DNA from: Archegozetes longisetosus
Taxonomy: Eukaryota > Arthropoda > Arachnida > Sarcoptiformes > Trhypochthoniidae
Assembly: GCA_018873245.2 (NCBI GenBank)
Contig: JAEMBT020000006.1
Location: 11,850,387 to 11,914,386 of the forward strand
Length of the DNA stretch: 64,000 nucleotides
Direction of reading: 5' to 3'
In this document: one piece after another, positions 12,525 through 25,899 of the stretch
How positions within the stretch are numbered: the stretch's first letter is position 1
How the letters are laid out: every line of letters starts with the position of its first letter
Translations under genes and position numbers: made by a program
The notes under the pieces: model-generated
Told to the model about the DNA's origin: nothing
The model's input: the letters and a program-made list of their open reading frames with translations, nothing else
Databases searched by the model: none

Positions 12525-13220
12525 AAGGTTGGAAAGAAAGTCTGCGTATTTTGGCCATGTTTAATCAACATTATTTTCCTGAAGAATGGTTATGTTTAAA
12601 AATCTATTTCAGTTACATTCCCATACACATGTTATTTGTCTACAACTTTCTTCTGGAATTAATTTTAATATCTATTGATTATCAGTTCTTAAGCCATGTC
12701 TTCAGATGAACTCCACATAGGGCATTGCATGCTTTACTTCTGGCCAACTTCTGAAGGGAGTGGCTGACCTCGCCTAGTGATATACCATTGGACTTAGGAT
12801 ATCAAACTGAGCATTATGATACTTCACTTAATCAATTATCACAAGTAGTTCTCGAGATATCCATCTTTGTTTGGTTTAGTACCTCGTAATGGACAACCTG
12901 GATTTCTTGAATCATAATCCAAACAAGCCTTATATAAACTAAGGGGGATTGGTTAGGTCGTGAAGCGAGCTGAATCCAATGATCTATCACACTTGGGAAT
13001 CCCTCTAGACCTATTAGCCTGGATCACCCGCAATGATTTATGTGGAGTTCATCTGAAGACATCGCTTAAGAACTGACTGTCAATAGATATCAAAATTAAT
13101 TCTAAAAGAAAATTGTAGACAGATAATACGTGTATGGAAATGCAACTGAAATTGATTTTTAAACATACTCATTCTTCACAAATATAATGTTGATTAAACA
13201 TGGTCAAAATTTCCAACCTT
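12525..13220. mobile_element. Foldback element with about 190-bp inverted arms
   Basis: 12525-12720 is inverted at 13030-13220. The ends are AAGGTTGGAAA and TTTCCAACCTT; the inner arm boundary is GATGAACTCCACATA against TATGTGGAGTTCATC. The central 300 bp is less AT-rich, with a short imperfect internal inverted repeat around CCAATGATCTATCAC. No coding frame. Confidence 0.65.
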
Positions 13221-14265
13221 TTACTTTAAATCTGAAAATTTAGAATGCTTTTTATCAACTCTTTAACACGTTTGGGAAAAGTAGAAATCAATTGACTGCT
13301 GACTTTCATATTGAAATATGTTTCCAAACCAATTGATCGAAGCCTCCGTTCAGTTGATGAATACATTAGATATGATGAGTGGCTGCATTTTGTTTGTAAA
13401 CTCGATTCAATGCTAGTCCTTCAGTTGACTCATAACAGCTTTTGAGGTCTTATCACATCCTCATTATTTTTAAACGGATGATTGCTGAAAATCGAATTTT
13501 GCAACGCATTCTTATTTCAGATGAATTTAAACAATTCTTATGCATTTCTGATCAGTTCTAATGAATTTCTCTAATCATTTGTTCTTATTTTTCTTTTTTA
13601 ATGAGTGTTCACAAGATTTGGCCAAATATTCTGGACTTTGTCAGAATTTTTTAAATGGTTTGTCGATTGATTTGTGCCGACATATGAAAGATCACACTAA
13701 AGCCTTTCAAACAATTGCTTCTAAAAGATTTGTTCACAATTTCTTTAACACTCCTTAAAGACAACTGTTAAGATTTATTTGATAGGATCTTTCGAAACAA
13801 CACTCACATCACTTTTGATGTCATTGAGACTAATACTTTTGATCATTAATTCTAAATCGAATTGTTCTGAGTGTTAACTAAACAAATTGAAGACTAAGAC
13901 ATTTCCAATCATTTGAATCGATGGTTCTAAAAGTACATAAGGCCCTAAATTCTGTATTTCAGATGAAGACTTGCTTTTTTATATGACTACTAAAAGTGAT
14001 GCTATCGATCAGATTCTATCTATCAGTCAAAAATTAACTTTTGGATAACTCTAAGAGTTGTTAAGCTACAATAACGTCTTCGCTGAATGCATTGACGGAG
14101 TCTAATCTGATTGACAAGACTTCGTGCTTTTGACAAGTTTGTGTGACTTCACGCGTGAACTATTGATGCAATCTTTGATTATTTCTGTTTAAATCACATT
14201 AAATAAAGTTTTCGATATTCGAGGGCTGAAACCATTGAGTAATCGTTTGCTTTGAAGTTCTTCAC
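13221..14265. other. Intergenic with a weak open frame
   Basis: A 65-residue frame at 13561-13758 has no recognisable motif, and the surrounding sequence is broken by stops. It might be a decayed gene or a transposon interior. I do not call a gene. Confidence 0.25.
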
Positions 14266-16612
14266 CTCAGTGCTATAATGCGCTAACTCAGAAAAGTCTA
14301 TTATAGAGAACGTTGAGTTTAAAGTTTAGAATAGAAATTCCAAGAAACTATGACGGCTGTAAAATTTATATTATTTGATATAGATGTATTTAGTTATATT
14401 GTTGAAGAATATATGAATTCTGTAACTTCTTAACTACTCATAATCAGAACTAAATTTTTGGGGGTTTCTTTAGGATTGCACTGGTTCCAGAAGATGGAGC
14501 CACTACTTTATTTTTGATGGTTATAATCTGATATTTCATCAAACCAAATTTCATGTCTGAGATTTTTGGTTCGAGAAATATCGCTCTCAGAAAAAAAATT
14601 TCAATAGGAACCCATTATAAAAAAAGTTTGAAAAACCAATAAAATCCTATAGCAAGTGCTTGAAACCTAACCTAACCTAACCAAATTTTAAACTTTGGGC
14701 GGCCATAGCCGAGTCCGAAAAGCTGGCGTAGGTTTTCCAAAGTAGTACCGAATATTCGGTTGGACTTGAGACTTGGGTTTGTGGCTATAAAAGCTGAACC
14801 TATTAACCTTGAATTATTGATAATTGTGAAATGGTTCTGACTTATTGACTGATACTCAATTGTCATACCGAATGTTCTAATCTGAATATCTCGAAAACTA
14901 TAAAAGATAGCAAAATTACTTCTTATATTTTTCGACACAGCGAGCTAAGGTACACAAGAATAAATTAATGTTTTTTCAAATTTCCAATATTTTGGTCAAA
15001 ACCCTATGTTACACGTTTTCCGTATTATCTCAAGACACACTCATTTCAAACTTTCGGTCCCAGCAAATAAAATGCTCCTCATGGTCCATATAGTCTGTAA
15101 AAAAAGTTTCATCAACATCTGAGACCGGTGCAATTCTAAAGAATAGCCAATTTTTGATTTAGCGCTTACTGGCAAATGCTTTAAGTTGAATTTAATCTTT
15201 ATGTTAAATATAATATAACAAATCTTAAAACAGATTAATTGTATACTAAATTAAGTACTTGGCAATTAGTAATGTTAAATTTGATTTGTCTTAAACATCA
15301 CTAACATTTAAAAGTTAAACGGGTTTAATTCTTAATTAACAAGTTGTGAAGTTCTCTGTTCAGTGCTATAATACGCTAACTCAGTGAATTCAAAAGTACT
15401 TATTTATAGATGAAAAATCGTAATATAAACTTTATTGGAAAACTCATAGAAATTAATTCCATGTTTAAATTTATTAAAACTTTATAATACAACATAACCC
15501 AATCATGAATACAATGATGACCAAAACTACCATTTAATTTTGTTACTGATTATGACTTACGTTCACAAACCACTGACCACTAGTATGACCAGAATTAAAA
15601 ACTTAATTCTTTGAGGTATTGTAAAAAATTCAATTAAAAAACAAATCGAATGAAAAAATACATAATTGAGAATTTAACTTCCGGAGTTTATAATCTCAAG
15701 AAAAGACACGCTCCTTGAGACTGAAGTCAGAGTGCGATTCCTGGAGACTCCAGATAGTTCCTGGAGGTTTGGTTACTCTATTGACCACTACAAGTACTAC
15801 CAGTACAACTACTCAGGCAGCTAAAAAGCAGCTTCATTCTTCATGTACAAAATAGTCCAAGATTTTGGAAAGTTCAGATAGAATATGTTTCATTTTCACT
15901 TTAATAGTTACTGATAACTTAAATAAATTTCAAATCTTTTAGTACATAGAATTTGATTTTAATTATCAATAAATATTTCTTTTCTGTTAGTTGATTGAAG
16001 TCAAAATTAGATTTACTTTTGTGTAATAAAGCTTTGGATTCTCAAAGAAAAGGAAAAATAAATCCTAACTAAAATCCCAATTATTGAGATTCAATTAACC
16101 ACTGGTTTATTGAGCTCTAAATGAATTCTAAACTCAGTTGCGTTAATGATAATTAAGGCTCAATAAAAACTCTATTTACTCCATTTAAGACAGTTTGTAA
16201 ATTTATTTGTAAAAATATTAATAAAACCTTAAAACTTTACGCTTAGCACCCATTCAAAATTCATTCCATATAAAATTATCGAGAGAATGTCTGCATTATA
16301 ATTTGTGTGTTCGCAGTCAAGTAATTAACATTTAGAGAGATTAATAAGATCAAATAGCAAGCGTTAAGTCTTGACTTAGTGTGAAATAATTGATTTCATG
16401 TTTAAACTAAAAAATTCAAGAATTAGCGCAATATAGCACTGAGAATTTTGGCGATAAAACGATAGCGCTTTATTGCACAACTGATTTCTGGAAATCTAAT
16501 CCAAAATTCTGAGGTTCTATTCCAGCAATTCATAAAGATTTGATATCTTACTTCAAAAGTGGTGTTAATTCATTTTGTGAAAATTTTCGAGTTAGCGCAT
16601 TATAGCACTGAG
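14266..16612. mobile_element. Compound element with CAGTGCTATAATGCGCTAAC ends
   Basis: CTCAGTGCTATAATGCGCTA at 14266 is inverted at 16589-16612. Further copies of the same terminus occur at 15361 (same orientation as the left end) and 16422-16443 (same as the right end), so one copy may be nested in another. Another inverted-repeat unit, about 14468-15150, lies inside, with ends near CTTTAGGATTGCACTGG. No transposase recognised; a minus-strand frame at 14672-14938 lies in repeat sequence. Confidence 0.55.
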
Positions 16613-17278
16613 ATGACGAGTTGTTTTCAAACTTATTCGATTTTTAGTTTTAAATCATATGCAGACATGTAGCTGATATAACGAGAAACACCGCTCAACA
16701 CATCACTCGAGAACTTGTGTGATTGATTGTGTGAACTCATGTACTGTTCGTGAGATATTCACTGCCTTACGAGTACTTTTTTTTTATCAGAGCCTGAATG
16801 CTGTAAATGATGTCCTAATTGTTTGAGCTCTAAAGTATTTGGTGCTTTGCAAAGCCATCGAATTTCCAAATATTCATTCTTCCGTCACTATGAATAACAG
16901 TTTTGAGAAGATATGACTGATTTTGTTACTGAGCATAATTGATCGAAACAGGATTTGAAATAAGAAAAAGCATTTTTTATTTGAATATTTCTGAGGAATA
17001 TCTCATCATATTTCAATTTCAAATTTTAAAAATTTTAAAGTTTGAAAATTGACAAAAGGGTATTAGCATCAGCTCATGATTCAACTAATTGTTTGAAAGT
17101 CTTTATAAAATATGTCTTATATAAAAACTGATTATTGTGTGTATTCTCTTCAAGTAATTGTCGAACATTAAATATTACAAAAGCTTTCTGCTGCAGTATT
17201 GTTGCAGTATAGGTCACATCGACTAGAAATATACAAATAGTTTTAAGAGAAGTATTGTTTCAATTGGTTCTATTGGTA
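16613..17278. other. Intergenic, no gene seen
   Basis: AT-rich with no sustained coding frame. 'aatcatatgcagacat' at about 16652 also occurs near 11760, hinting at an old repeat. Confidence 0.25.
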
Positions 17279-17614
17279 TGTTTGACGGGAGCTCGGAATG
17301 GATATCAAAAACAGAATTTTATTGAAATTTTTTTACAAATTATTTAAAAGTAGTCCCCCATAGCCCGAATACACCGATTCATTCTGTCCTCCCACTTCGT
17401 ACACCCGACGCCACTCTTCCGGAGTTATGCTTTCAATTAAAAATTAGATAAGAACTAGATATGACTAGACTTTGATTGATCACCAAAAATAAACAACTAG
17501 AGGCAGACGACTAAAATTTTGTGTGCGAAGTTCAAACACATTATATTAATTAAAAACATTAAAACAATTATTCTAAAATTTTTTTTCATTCCCATTCCGA
17601 GCATCCATCAAACA
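17279..17614 (-). mobile_element. Deletion derivative of a Tc1/mariner element
   Basis: Inverted ends TGTTTGACGGGAGCTCGGAA and, at the right on the reverse strand, TGTTTGATGGATGCTCGGAA. TA flanks both sides (17277-17278 and 17615-17616). The 336-bp unit still holds the last codons of a transposase (17344-17431, minus). It shows how a small non-autonomous element arises by internal deletion. Confidence 0.75.
17344..17431 (-). pseudogene. C-terminal remnant of a mariner/Tc1 transposase
   Basis: On the minus strand the codons read SITPEEWRRVYEVG, then after a one-base shift EDRMNRCIRAMGDYF and a stop. The 'W/E-D-R..RCI.A.GDYF' ending is typical of Tc1/mariner transposases. The catalytic domain is absent. 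Too short to assign a subfamily. Confidence 0.65.
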
Positions 17615-17616
17615 TA

Positions 17617-18959
17617 CTAATATTTCAGTTTATCAATAATAATAGTATTTGATGTTACCTAAAAGTGATCTGTAAACTGCAAGTTAGAGAGTGAAACAGT
17701 TCAAACTTGATCTCTTCACTTGTTTATAATTTGACTGCCTAAAATCTTTGCTAGTTATAAAAGAGCAGCATCTTTAAAAGATCAAATAAAATTTTCAACT
17801 AATGAAAGACTTAATAAGAGGAACTTAGTAATAAGGATCGCTGCTTCACATTGATTTGAAATTAACAGGTATTTGTTTTGAAAATTAGTTGATTAGATTA
17901 AAAAACACTTCGAAATTGTGGCTTAGATGCTGTAACTATGTTTTCTAATTAATGTTTGAGTATCAATGCGTGACGAATACTCGTACACTCCACCAATTTC
18001 GAAGAGAAAACTTTGACTCTTTCGACAAAATTATCGGAGTATAACTTCGAAATAAATCGAATTTTTTGCAGCCATAAAGTAGATCAGAAATAAATTGGTT
18101 GTCCACTGAAACTTGCGGCATTTGACTTCATTGATTAACCTTCTAAATGAGACTTGAAATAAGCAATTTTTTCAATGGTTTGTAGGATTGTTTTTTTTAA
18201 TGATGCATAACTCTTTAAATAAACTGTGAGACTAATAAAACTTAAAATTACTCATGACCACGAAGTTGTTTTCTCTCTTATAATCATGATTATGAACTGA
18301 TTGGTTATCAAAGAGTTTAATCTACAGTAAAATAGATCAGGCCATGAATAAGATCCTGTTATCTTGCTTGTATTCATTTATGAAATAATGCCAGGATATG
18401 ATAAGTTTGATGACCGTTCAATGGACAGGATCTTAGGTGAAAAAGCGCTCATAACAAGCAACACTTTAAGAGGTTGATTAATTATACTTTAAAATGAGTC
18501 ATAGACCGAATATTAATGTGGCGAGAGATAATGAAATCAATTATTTAGATATATTTCATTGTTGCAAAAACTGCGGAAGAAAGCTATTGGCAAAAAATGA
18601 CAATTTGTTACGTGAATGGATCGTAATAAGATTGCGTATATAATTACGGTTACTTTCATGAATACCTATTGTGTTCTAGTGAGAGCTTGAGAACAAAACT
18701 AGCTCTAAACAAGTTTTTATGTAGTATTCCTTGACCTAACGTATGAGCAAAACTAAATTGCTGTCAGCCCGAGATAAGTTTGATTTATCAGTCTCAACAC
18801 AATATGACTCACTAACTTACATTACATCAGAGAGCATGAGATATTTCATACTTGTTTAACAATAGTTTATATGATTCAACGTTATATTCAATATAATATT
18901 GAACCTGTGTAATCAAAACAACTATTTTAGTTAAACATTTATTTTGTTTTCACTATTAT
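17617..18959. other. Intergenic, upstream of the Rab gene
   Basis: AT-rich; no coding frame and no clear inverted repeat. It should contain the promoter of the Rab-like gene. None identified. Confidence 0.3.
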
Positions 18960-19947
<988 letters not shown>

Positions 19948-20292
19948 TCTCAATCATTCATAAATTTGATGCTTAGTTTTAACTGAATTAATTCAATATT
20001 TCATACCCAGTGTTTTAAGCTTTAATAATACTTTTAATTTAAAACTTTATACTCAATCATTGTTAAAATGCAAATTATTTTCACAAATAATATAGTTTTA
20101 GTAAGTAATAAATTTCACTATGAAATAAAATAAGAATTTAATATAAATATTTATAGATGTTATCGAAAAAATAAATGCTAAAATTAACCTCGACTAATCG
20201 CTTTTCAATAAACTTATAGTTGTGACCACAAAAAATTCAAGCAAATGTAGTCGCAAATCTGAGCCAAACGAAAATTGCAGTAATATCACATC

Positions 20293-20481
20293 CTAAACCA
20301 CACCAATTATTATTCCTGGAGTCCTAAAATCTCGGAAACTTGGATTAAGTGATCCATAAGTTGACAGATCAACGAACCCAACTACTGGTTTAATAGCTTT
20401 TGCACTCATCAGAGAATTATTAGGGTTGAATTGGTTCAATTTGATGATGACTTGTTGCATGGATTCGAGCTGTGCGTTCAT
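20293..20481 (-). CDS. Unrecognised short open frame, 62 residues
   Basis: It reads from an ATG (MNAQLESMQQ) to a stop, with a glycine/proline-rich end (FRTPGIIIGVV). Amino-acid make-up is plausible for protein but no family is recognised. It faces the next frame at 20550-20843. Either could be an exon of an undetected gene, or both could be chance frames. Confidence 0.25.
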   Translation of the reverse strand: MNAQLESMQQVIIKLNQFNPNNSLMSAKAIKPVVGFVDLSTYGSLNPSFRDFRTPGIIIGVV

Positions 20482-20549
20482 GAAGGTTTTGAAAAGAGTT
20501 TGAGTGATTATAAGACCAGTAACAAAACATACTATGAATTGAGTAGCGA

Positions 20550-20843
20550 GTCGTTTGTAAACACATAACCTATAGATTCCTATATCCTGCCGAGAATAAG
20601 AAACTTATCAATGGATTGACGGCTAAACAGTTGAATGTGTTCGCTATGGTTTTATCCTCAGAACTTGAAAGACTCAGGTTTTCGCAAATTTATCTGCATA
20701 CATTACCTGCAGAGCTACTAACTGATTACTTGCTAACGTTATATTCGCTAGTTATGGAACTACAGGATCGTCAGGAACTGCAACAGCAGTATCAGGAACA
20801 CATACACAATGGAGTGTTGATCGATTGTCAAAGCTATAACTGA
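20550..20843 (+). CDS. Unrecognised open frame, probable exon or gene remnant
   Basis: After a TAG the frame runs open to the stop at 20841-20843 with no early ATG. It contains PAENKKLINGLTAKQLN, then a leucine-rich amphipathic stretch (LPAELLTDYLLTLYSLVMEL) and a glutamine-rich tail (QDRQELQQQYQEH) with coiled-coil character. Codon make-up is better than that of surrounding DNA. The lack of a start suggests a terminal exon or a truncated copy. Family not recognised. Confidence 0.35.
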   Translation, partial: VVCKHITYRFLYPAENKKLINGLTAKQLNVFAMVLSSELERLRFSQIYLHTLPAELLTDYLLTLYSLVMELQDRQELQQQYQEHIHNGVLIDCQSYN

Positions 20844-21170
20844 GCTCGATGAAAAGTTTTTGAATTTATGCTTTTTTCACTTAATCAACTTTATATTTTC
20901 AGTCTTTATTTGATTTTTTCATTACTTGTATTATAATTTTGAATTCATAGAATTTATAGCTTTACATTTCATTCGACACTATTTTCTGTTGCAACCAATT
21001 CAATACATAAGAACATCATATTTCATTCGCAAATATTTGAAGAGTCAAAAGATTGATACGATAATAGATATTAAATTAAAGCTAAATTATATTATAATTT
21101 CACTCTGTCAAGAAGGGCTTAATGTAAAACCATTGCATACAGTTAAAACCTTATTAATCATTGATAGCAA

Positions 21171-21738
21171 CTAAAGTAATGCCCATAGATGTATCCAACG
21201 GGTTATTCACATATTTATAAAAGTACGTCTAACAATAAGCACATTATGTACAGTTATGTCGGAATAAATTTTATCAGTCAATTACTGATAGACAGTTAAA
21301 TCGTTTTCCATTAAAAAAAAATACTGAGTACGATAATACTGTATGAAATAAGTTTTAAAAGTTCAAAGTCAAAATTTTTCAACTTTGAATGAAAACAAGT
21401 CAGTTATGACTAATATGTAAGGAATGACTAACAAAGAAGTATTTTATCACTTCATAATCAGCTAATTGTAAGCATTTTTGCAATGAAATTGATGTTAGTC
21501 ACTGATAGAGAAGTTTTATTTGGCTTAAGTTAATTTACATTTTTAAATTGAAATTTAGTCCCTGAAAAGTTAACTTCTTTTCACTGATACAATTTATTCT
21601 GACATAACCGTACATATATTAATAGTTAACAATGTATGTCAGGAAATGTGCCCTAAAAGCATAATAACGAGCTTTCCATTAGGCGCTATCTGTACCTATC
21701 GCCGATTATTAAGTTTTAGGGTGTATATAATAGTAAAG
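21171..21738. mobile_element. MITE family M2, copy 1, with nested element
   Basis: The outer sequence matches 41827-42055: both begin 'gatagcaact', share 'gatgtatccaa' and 'atatttataaaa', and end near 'cgctatc.gta.ctatcgc' and 'tttagggtgtat'. Here the unit is split by an inner element at 21248-21613 with its own inverted ends. The 42 kb copy is also about 340 bp shorter. A fragment may exist near 60630. It abuts the stop codon side of the zinc-finger gene. Confidence 0.6.
21248..21613. mobile_element. Inner MITE with GTACAGTTATGTCGGAATAAA ends
   Basis: GTACAGTTATGTCGGAATAA at the left is inverted at the right as TTATTCTGACATAACCGTAC, and pairing extends to 'actgat'. 366 bp, no coding frame. 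It is absent from the related repeat at 41827-42055, so this copy took an insertion. Confidence 0.6.
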
Positions 21739-21745
21739 CATGAAT

Positions 21746-24079
21746 TTAATTAGTAAAATGTAATGTTATAACATCTTTGAAATGTTGTTCATCACTAATA
21801 GAAACATTAGATTTAAGTGAATGTGTCGAATGAGATGGTAATTCATAAATATGACTAGAAGGTAAAGAACCACTTATGATAACTTGCGATTGAATAATTT
21901 GAGGCAATTGTGCGCTACATTCAGGTAATGAATTAACACTAACGGCAACATTGATTGGTGATTCGCTTATTTGAAAGGCAACTGTTTCACTATCGTTATT
22001 ATCATTACTATTGTTATCGTTCAATGTCGAAGTGATCGCGTCGTCAAGAATATCTTTTTTTGTCTTATTTACTCTGCGTCTCATCAATTTTTTCCTATGA
22101 TTCAAATTTTCAGTCAATTCTTTAATAATAAGTTTTTTCTCTTTTTTCAGTTCGTCTAATTGTTTGAGTTTTTCTAAAGTCATTTCTTCGCCTTTAGATT
22201 TAGTGATATGTTTCAGAACTTCTTCGGCAACAACTGATCCTTTTTCAAGAGCATCCTCTTCTCCAGGCTTAAGAAGTCTTTTCTGTTCAGTCACTAACGA
22301 AAAGTTGATGAGTCCGTGAACTGCTTTCACATGTTTCACTATATTTGAGTTAACATTACATCTATAGTCGCAAAGATGACACTGAAACGGTTTCTCTCCC
22401 GAATGAATCACTTTATGTCGTCTTAAATGGTGCGGAGTTTTGAACTTTTTTAGGCAAATATCGCACTCATGTCTTCCTTCCTTATGTGCCAGTTTATGTC
22501 TGGCAACTTGCGATGTACTCCTAAACTGTTTGCCACATATATCACAAGCACAAGGACGAACGTCTGCATGAGCTCTGAACGCAAATCATAAGTAAATGAT
22601 CATTTCCATCAACAATTAGTGTTTAATTACCTCAAATGAACAACAAATGCGTTCCTTGATCCGATCACAGCATTACAAACAGGACAGGCGTGTTTAGTCA
22701 CTTCTCCATGTTTTACGCGTTTATGAGCGTAAAGAAGATGTTGCCCATGAGTTTTATGCCCACATATCTCGCAAATCACTGAATCTTTTTTCTCGTGTAC
22801 GAACCTATTAGGGGTTTAGTAAAATTTGAGGTTTAGACATGACCTGCAGTTGGATTTTTGTCTTAATTTGATTTTTACTCTACTTAATGTTACAGAACGC
22901 TCTCATTTGAACTGTTCTGAGAAATTAGCTTCAGGTTAATAATATAATTCGCGTCATCTGCAACATTATATCGAGTGAAAACCAACTAAACTAAATTATT
23001 TTGTCAAACCTAATGTGATTTTTCAACTTTCTATTGTCTATAAACCCTTTTCCGCATATCTCGCAAAAGTGGGTTAATTTTTTCAATTCCTGATGAGAAG
23101 ACTTATGTCGTGTTAAATCAATTTTAGTGTAAAAGGCTTTTTGACAGATATCACACTTAAACGGTCTGTCATTATTATGTCGACGCAAATGAACCTCTAG
23201 AACAAAATGAAATGATTGAAAAATGTATGAAAATTGTAAACTCATAAGACGTACGCAAACCGGCCAACTGCACAAATCGTTGTCCACATTCGTCACAACT
23301 ATATTTCTTTTCTCCCGTGTGCGATCGCAAATGAATTTCCAAATGTGATAATGATCTCCACATTTTGCCACAATATTTACACTTCAAATCGTTCACATCC
23401 TTAGCTCTTCTCCACTTGCGTTTCAATGGCTTTTCTGGAACTAAATGTTCAGATTTGTGAACATTTGTCTGTGTGGTTTGATGCGAGCTTTCATTCTTGG
23501 AGTCGATACTGTTGCTTTTATCGAGCACTTCATCAGTCACTGTATTATGACTTGAACTAAGTTTTTGTTTGCAATTCTTGTCATTTGTCGCGCAATTTTT
23601 GACTTGAATTTGATTTTGAGATGACTTTATGTTTTGGCTGCAACTTATCTGTATCTTATCTTCATTAATAATCTCTTTTTGTTTATTTCTGTTTGATATA
23701 CGCTTCGATTTTCTAAGCTTTTGTTCTGATCTAATGTCGAAATCGATGATCATTTCATCACTTCCTGAATCATTATTTTCATGATTGTCATCGTAATTGT
23801 CAGCAATTTTTTCATCACATTCTGAATTTAAAGAACTTTCAGGTCTTGATTCAGAATTATTTGCATCAAAACTAATTGTACTTTCGTAATCAATAAGTTT
23901 TTGTTTGACTTTTTGGATGATATCTAATTGTAATTCGTTAGTAAATGATTTTAAAGTTTTTATAAGTTTTTCAAACTGTAAGAAAAGATAAAAATGAGAA
24001 ATCTGTATAAAATAAATATAATTTTAAATTTGATTGAATTAGTAATTACCCGTTTTATGATATTTTGTGGTTGAGCCAT
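21746..24079 (-). CDS. C2H2 zinc-finger protein with nine fingers
   Basis: A probable nuclear DNA-binding protein. Minus-strand exons: 24079-24050, 23975-23255, 23196-23010, 22804-22631 and 22574-21746. All junctions are in phase, totalling 646 residues. It starts [10 protein letters not shown]. An acidic, Asn/Ser-rich N-terminal part with basic patches ([15 protein letters not shown]) is followed by nine C2H2 units. The first is [21 protein letters not shown] and the last begins [17 protein letters not shown]. Some have linkers close to TGEKP ([16 protein letters not shown]). Fingers 5 and 6 are degenerate in their hydrophobic core. After the fingers is a lysine/glutamate-rich predicted coiled coil ([20 protein letters not shown]) and a Ser/Asn-rich tail. 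No KRAB or ZAD domain is seen. Target unknown. Confidence 0.87.
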
Positions 24080-24530
24080 TGTTTTACATTTTATTTAAAC
24101 TTGTGATTGAGCTGTTGCACTCTAATTTCTAAAACATTTCAGATAATTATAAAAAGTTGTAATTTTTGCAGCGAATAACACCATAAAAGAGCAGCTCATT
24201 TGTTTATCTTTAAATCATTTATACTTATCACTTTTACTCAACAGATGTCACAATTGGAGAGACTTCCTCAACATTGAACATTTGAGAACTTAACTCTTTA
24301 ACTTGACTATAGTTTCTCTCATTTTCATAATAGTCCTTAAATAATTCGATAACAATTAAGTATGAATAAAAATTGATTTAAAAAGATAATCAGTTTAGCA
24401 TACCTCCAACATTTAAATGTGCGTAGAGTGGTTGAAATACTAGCAATGAAATTATGCCTCACGAACATGTCAAAAATTTTCACGTCAATACTATGAAAAA
24501 CTTTGCGTGTGCACTCAACCAATTTATAAC

Positions 24531-24790
24531 TAGAGTTGCCATATCTCAAGGAATTGACTAGTACAGTCAGTATAAATAAACCTCTTAGTTTCGGCAGAAA
24601 AAAGTAACGTTGCCAAGTCTCAAGGGATAACCGGTACAGTCAGATAAATTAACCCTGAATCCCAATAATAGAAAAGGGTCCAAATGTCTAGTAATAGTTA
24701 TATTACTCAGTGGACCCTTTATTCTGCCGAAACTCAGAGGTTTATTTATACTGACTGTACCAGTCAATTCCTTGAGATTTGGCAACTCTA
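24531..24790. mobile_element. hAT-type MITE, 260 bp, with 8-bp target duplication
   Basis: The arms 24531-24598 and 24723-24790 are almost perfect inverted repeats, with ends TAGAGTTGCCA and TGGCAACTCTA-like. It is flanked by identical 8-base copies TTTATAAC at 24523-24530 and 24791-24798, the hallmark of hAT transposition. The interior carries a second partial copy of the left arm starting at about 24614. It lies some 450 bp upstream of the zinc-finger start codon. Confidence 0.85.
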
Positions 24791-24798
24791 TTTATAAC

Positions 24799-25899
24799 GA
24801 CATAGCAATGAGAAATGATAGGTTGTTATGTCAAGATGTCTATTTACCAATAAAATACGGTATAATATGGGATTCTTTTTCTCAATGACTCAAGGTAATT
24901 AAAAATGACAAAAATTGAATTCAAAGCGACTCACGTCACAGCGGAAGATGATATTGGTAACCATACTCTCTTTGTTAGTCACGCATACTTTTTAAGCCAT
25001 CTTCTGTAACTGATTTGGTATGAGCTCGCATTCAGATTAAATTGTGGTCTAGTTTTCTAATTCCTTAAGGAAGATTTCCGACGAAACTGAAAGAGTTCAC
25101 AATTAGTCACTAATTCTAATATTGATGAAAATGTCTGACTAAGAAATATAACATAAAATAAGTTAGAAAAATTATTTATCAATTAGGTCAAATTACACTA
25201 TTTCTAAGCATAAGGCTGAGTGCTAGAATTAAGTTCTAAAATATAGTTTATTCATATGAGCTCGTGCTGCAAACATTACGTAAAAGAGCCTTAGTCTAGA
25301 ATGAGGATTGTATTGTTGCGTCTCGCGCTCACTTTCATCTATAACTAACTAAACTTACAATATGAAGTTAAGTGGCAGCAGTTAAACATAACAGCACGAG
25401 ATACAACAATGTGACCTCTAACTTCATGTTAAGGCCAGGAATCAGTCGTAAAGCCATGATCTCTTTCTAAATAAGTATATTTATCTGATTGAAAACCCAA
25501 ACTTTGAATTAATCGCGATAACCTGAAAAAAGAATGGAATAAATAAATGACCAGAAAATGAATGAATTATAGTTTATTTTCGAAACAATTAACAACTAAA
25601 CAACAGTGCCACACACAAGGTTAATGTGAATTTTAGTTTAAATATTAACATAAGACGTAAGGTTGATGTTTTGCTTTTAGCAGCGTTTATAGTATTCTGA
25701 AATTTTCCGAAATGAATCATTGTTTGAATAGGATTCATGATAAATTTGTGCAATAAATTAGATTCTTTTGAGATAAGTCAAAAAATTATACAAAAGGATG
25801 TGAATTTTGTGTAATATCATATAAAAATAGTGATAATATTGGACTAATTTTAATGACTTGTTGTAATCATAGGACTAGAATTTAATCTTAAGATTTAAA
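24799..25899. other. Intergenic, no gene seen
   Basis: AT-rich; no coding frame above noise. A patch at 25290-25440 is less AT-rich and contains a loose inverted pair (AACTTCATGTTA against TATGAAGTTA) of unknown meaning. Confidence 0.25.

Noticed and set aside
14672-14938. 88-residue minus-strand frame
   Set aside because: It lies in inverted-repeat element sequence beside a CCTAA run and has no recognisable domain.
22080-22170. Possible leucine zipper in the zinc-finger protein tail
   Set aside because: The segment is coiled-coil-like, but I cannot show a regular heptad leucine pattern long enough to call a bZIP; described only as coiled coil.
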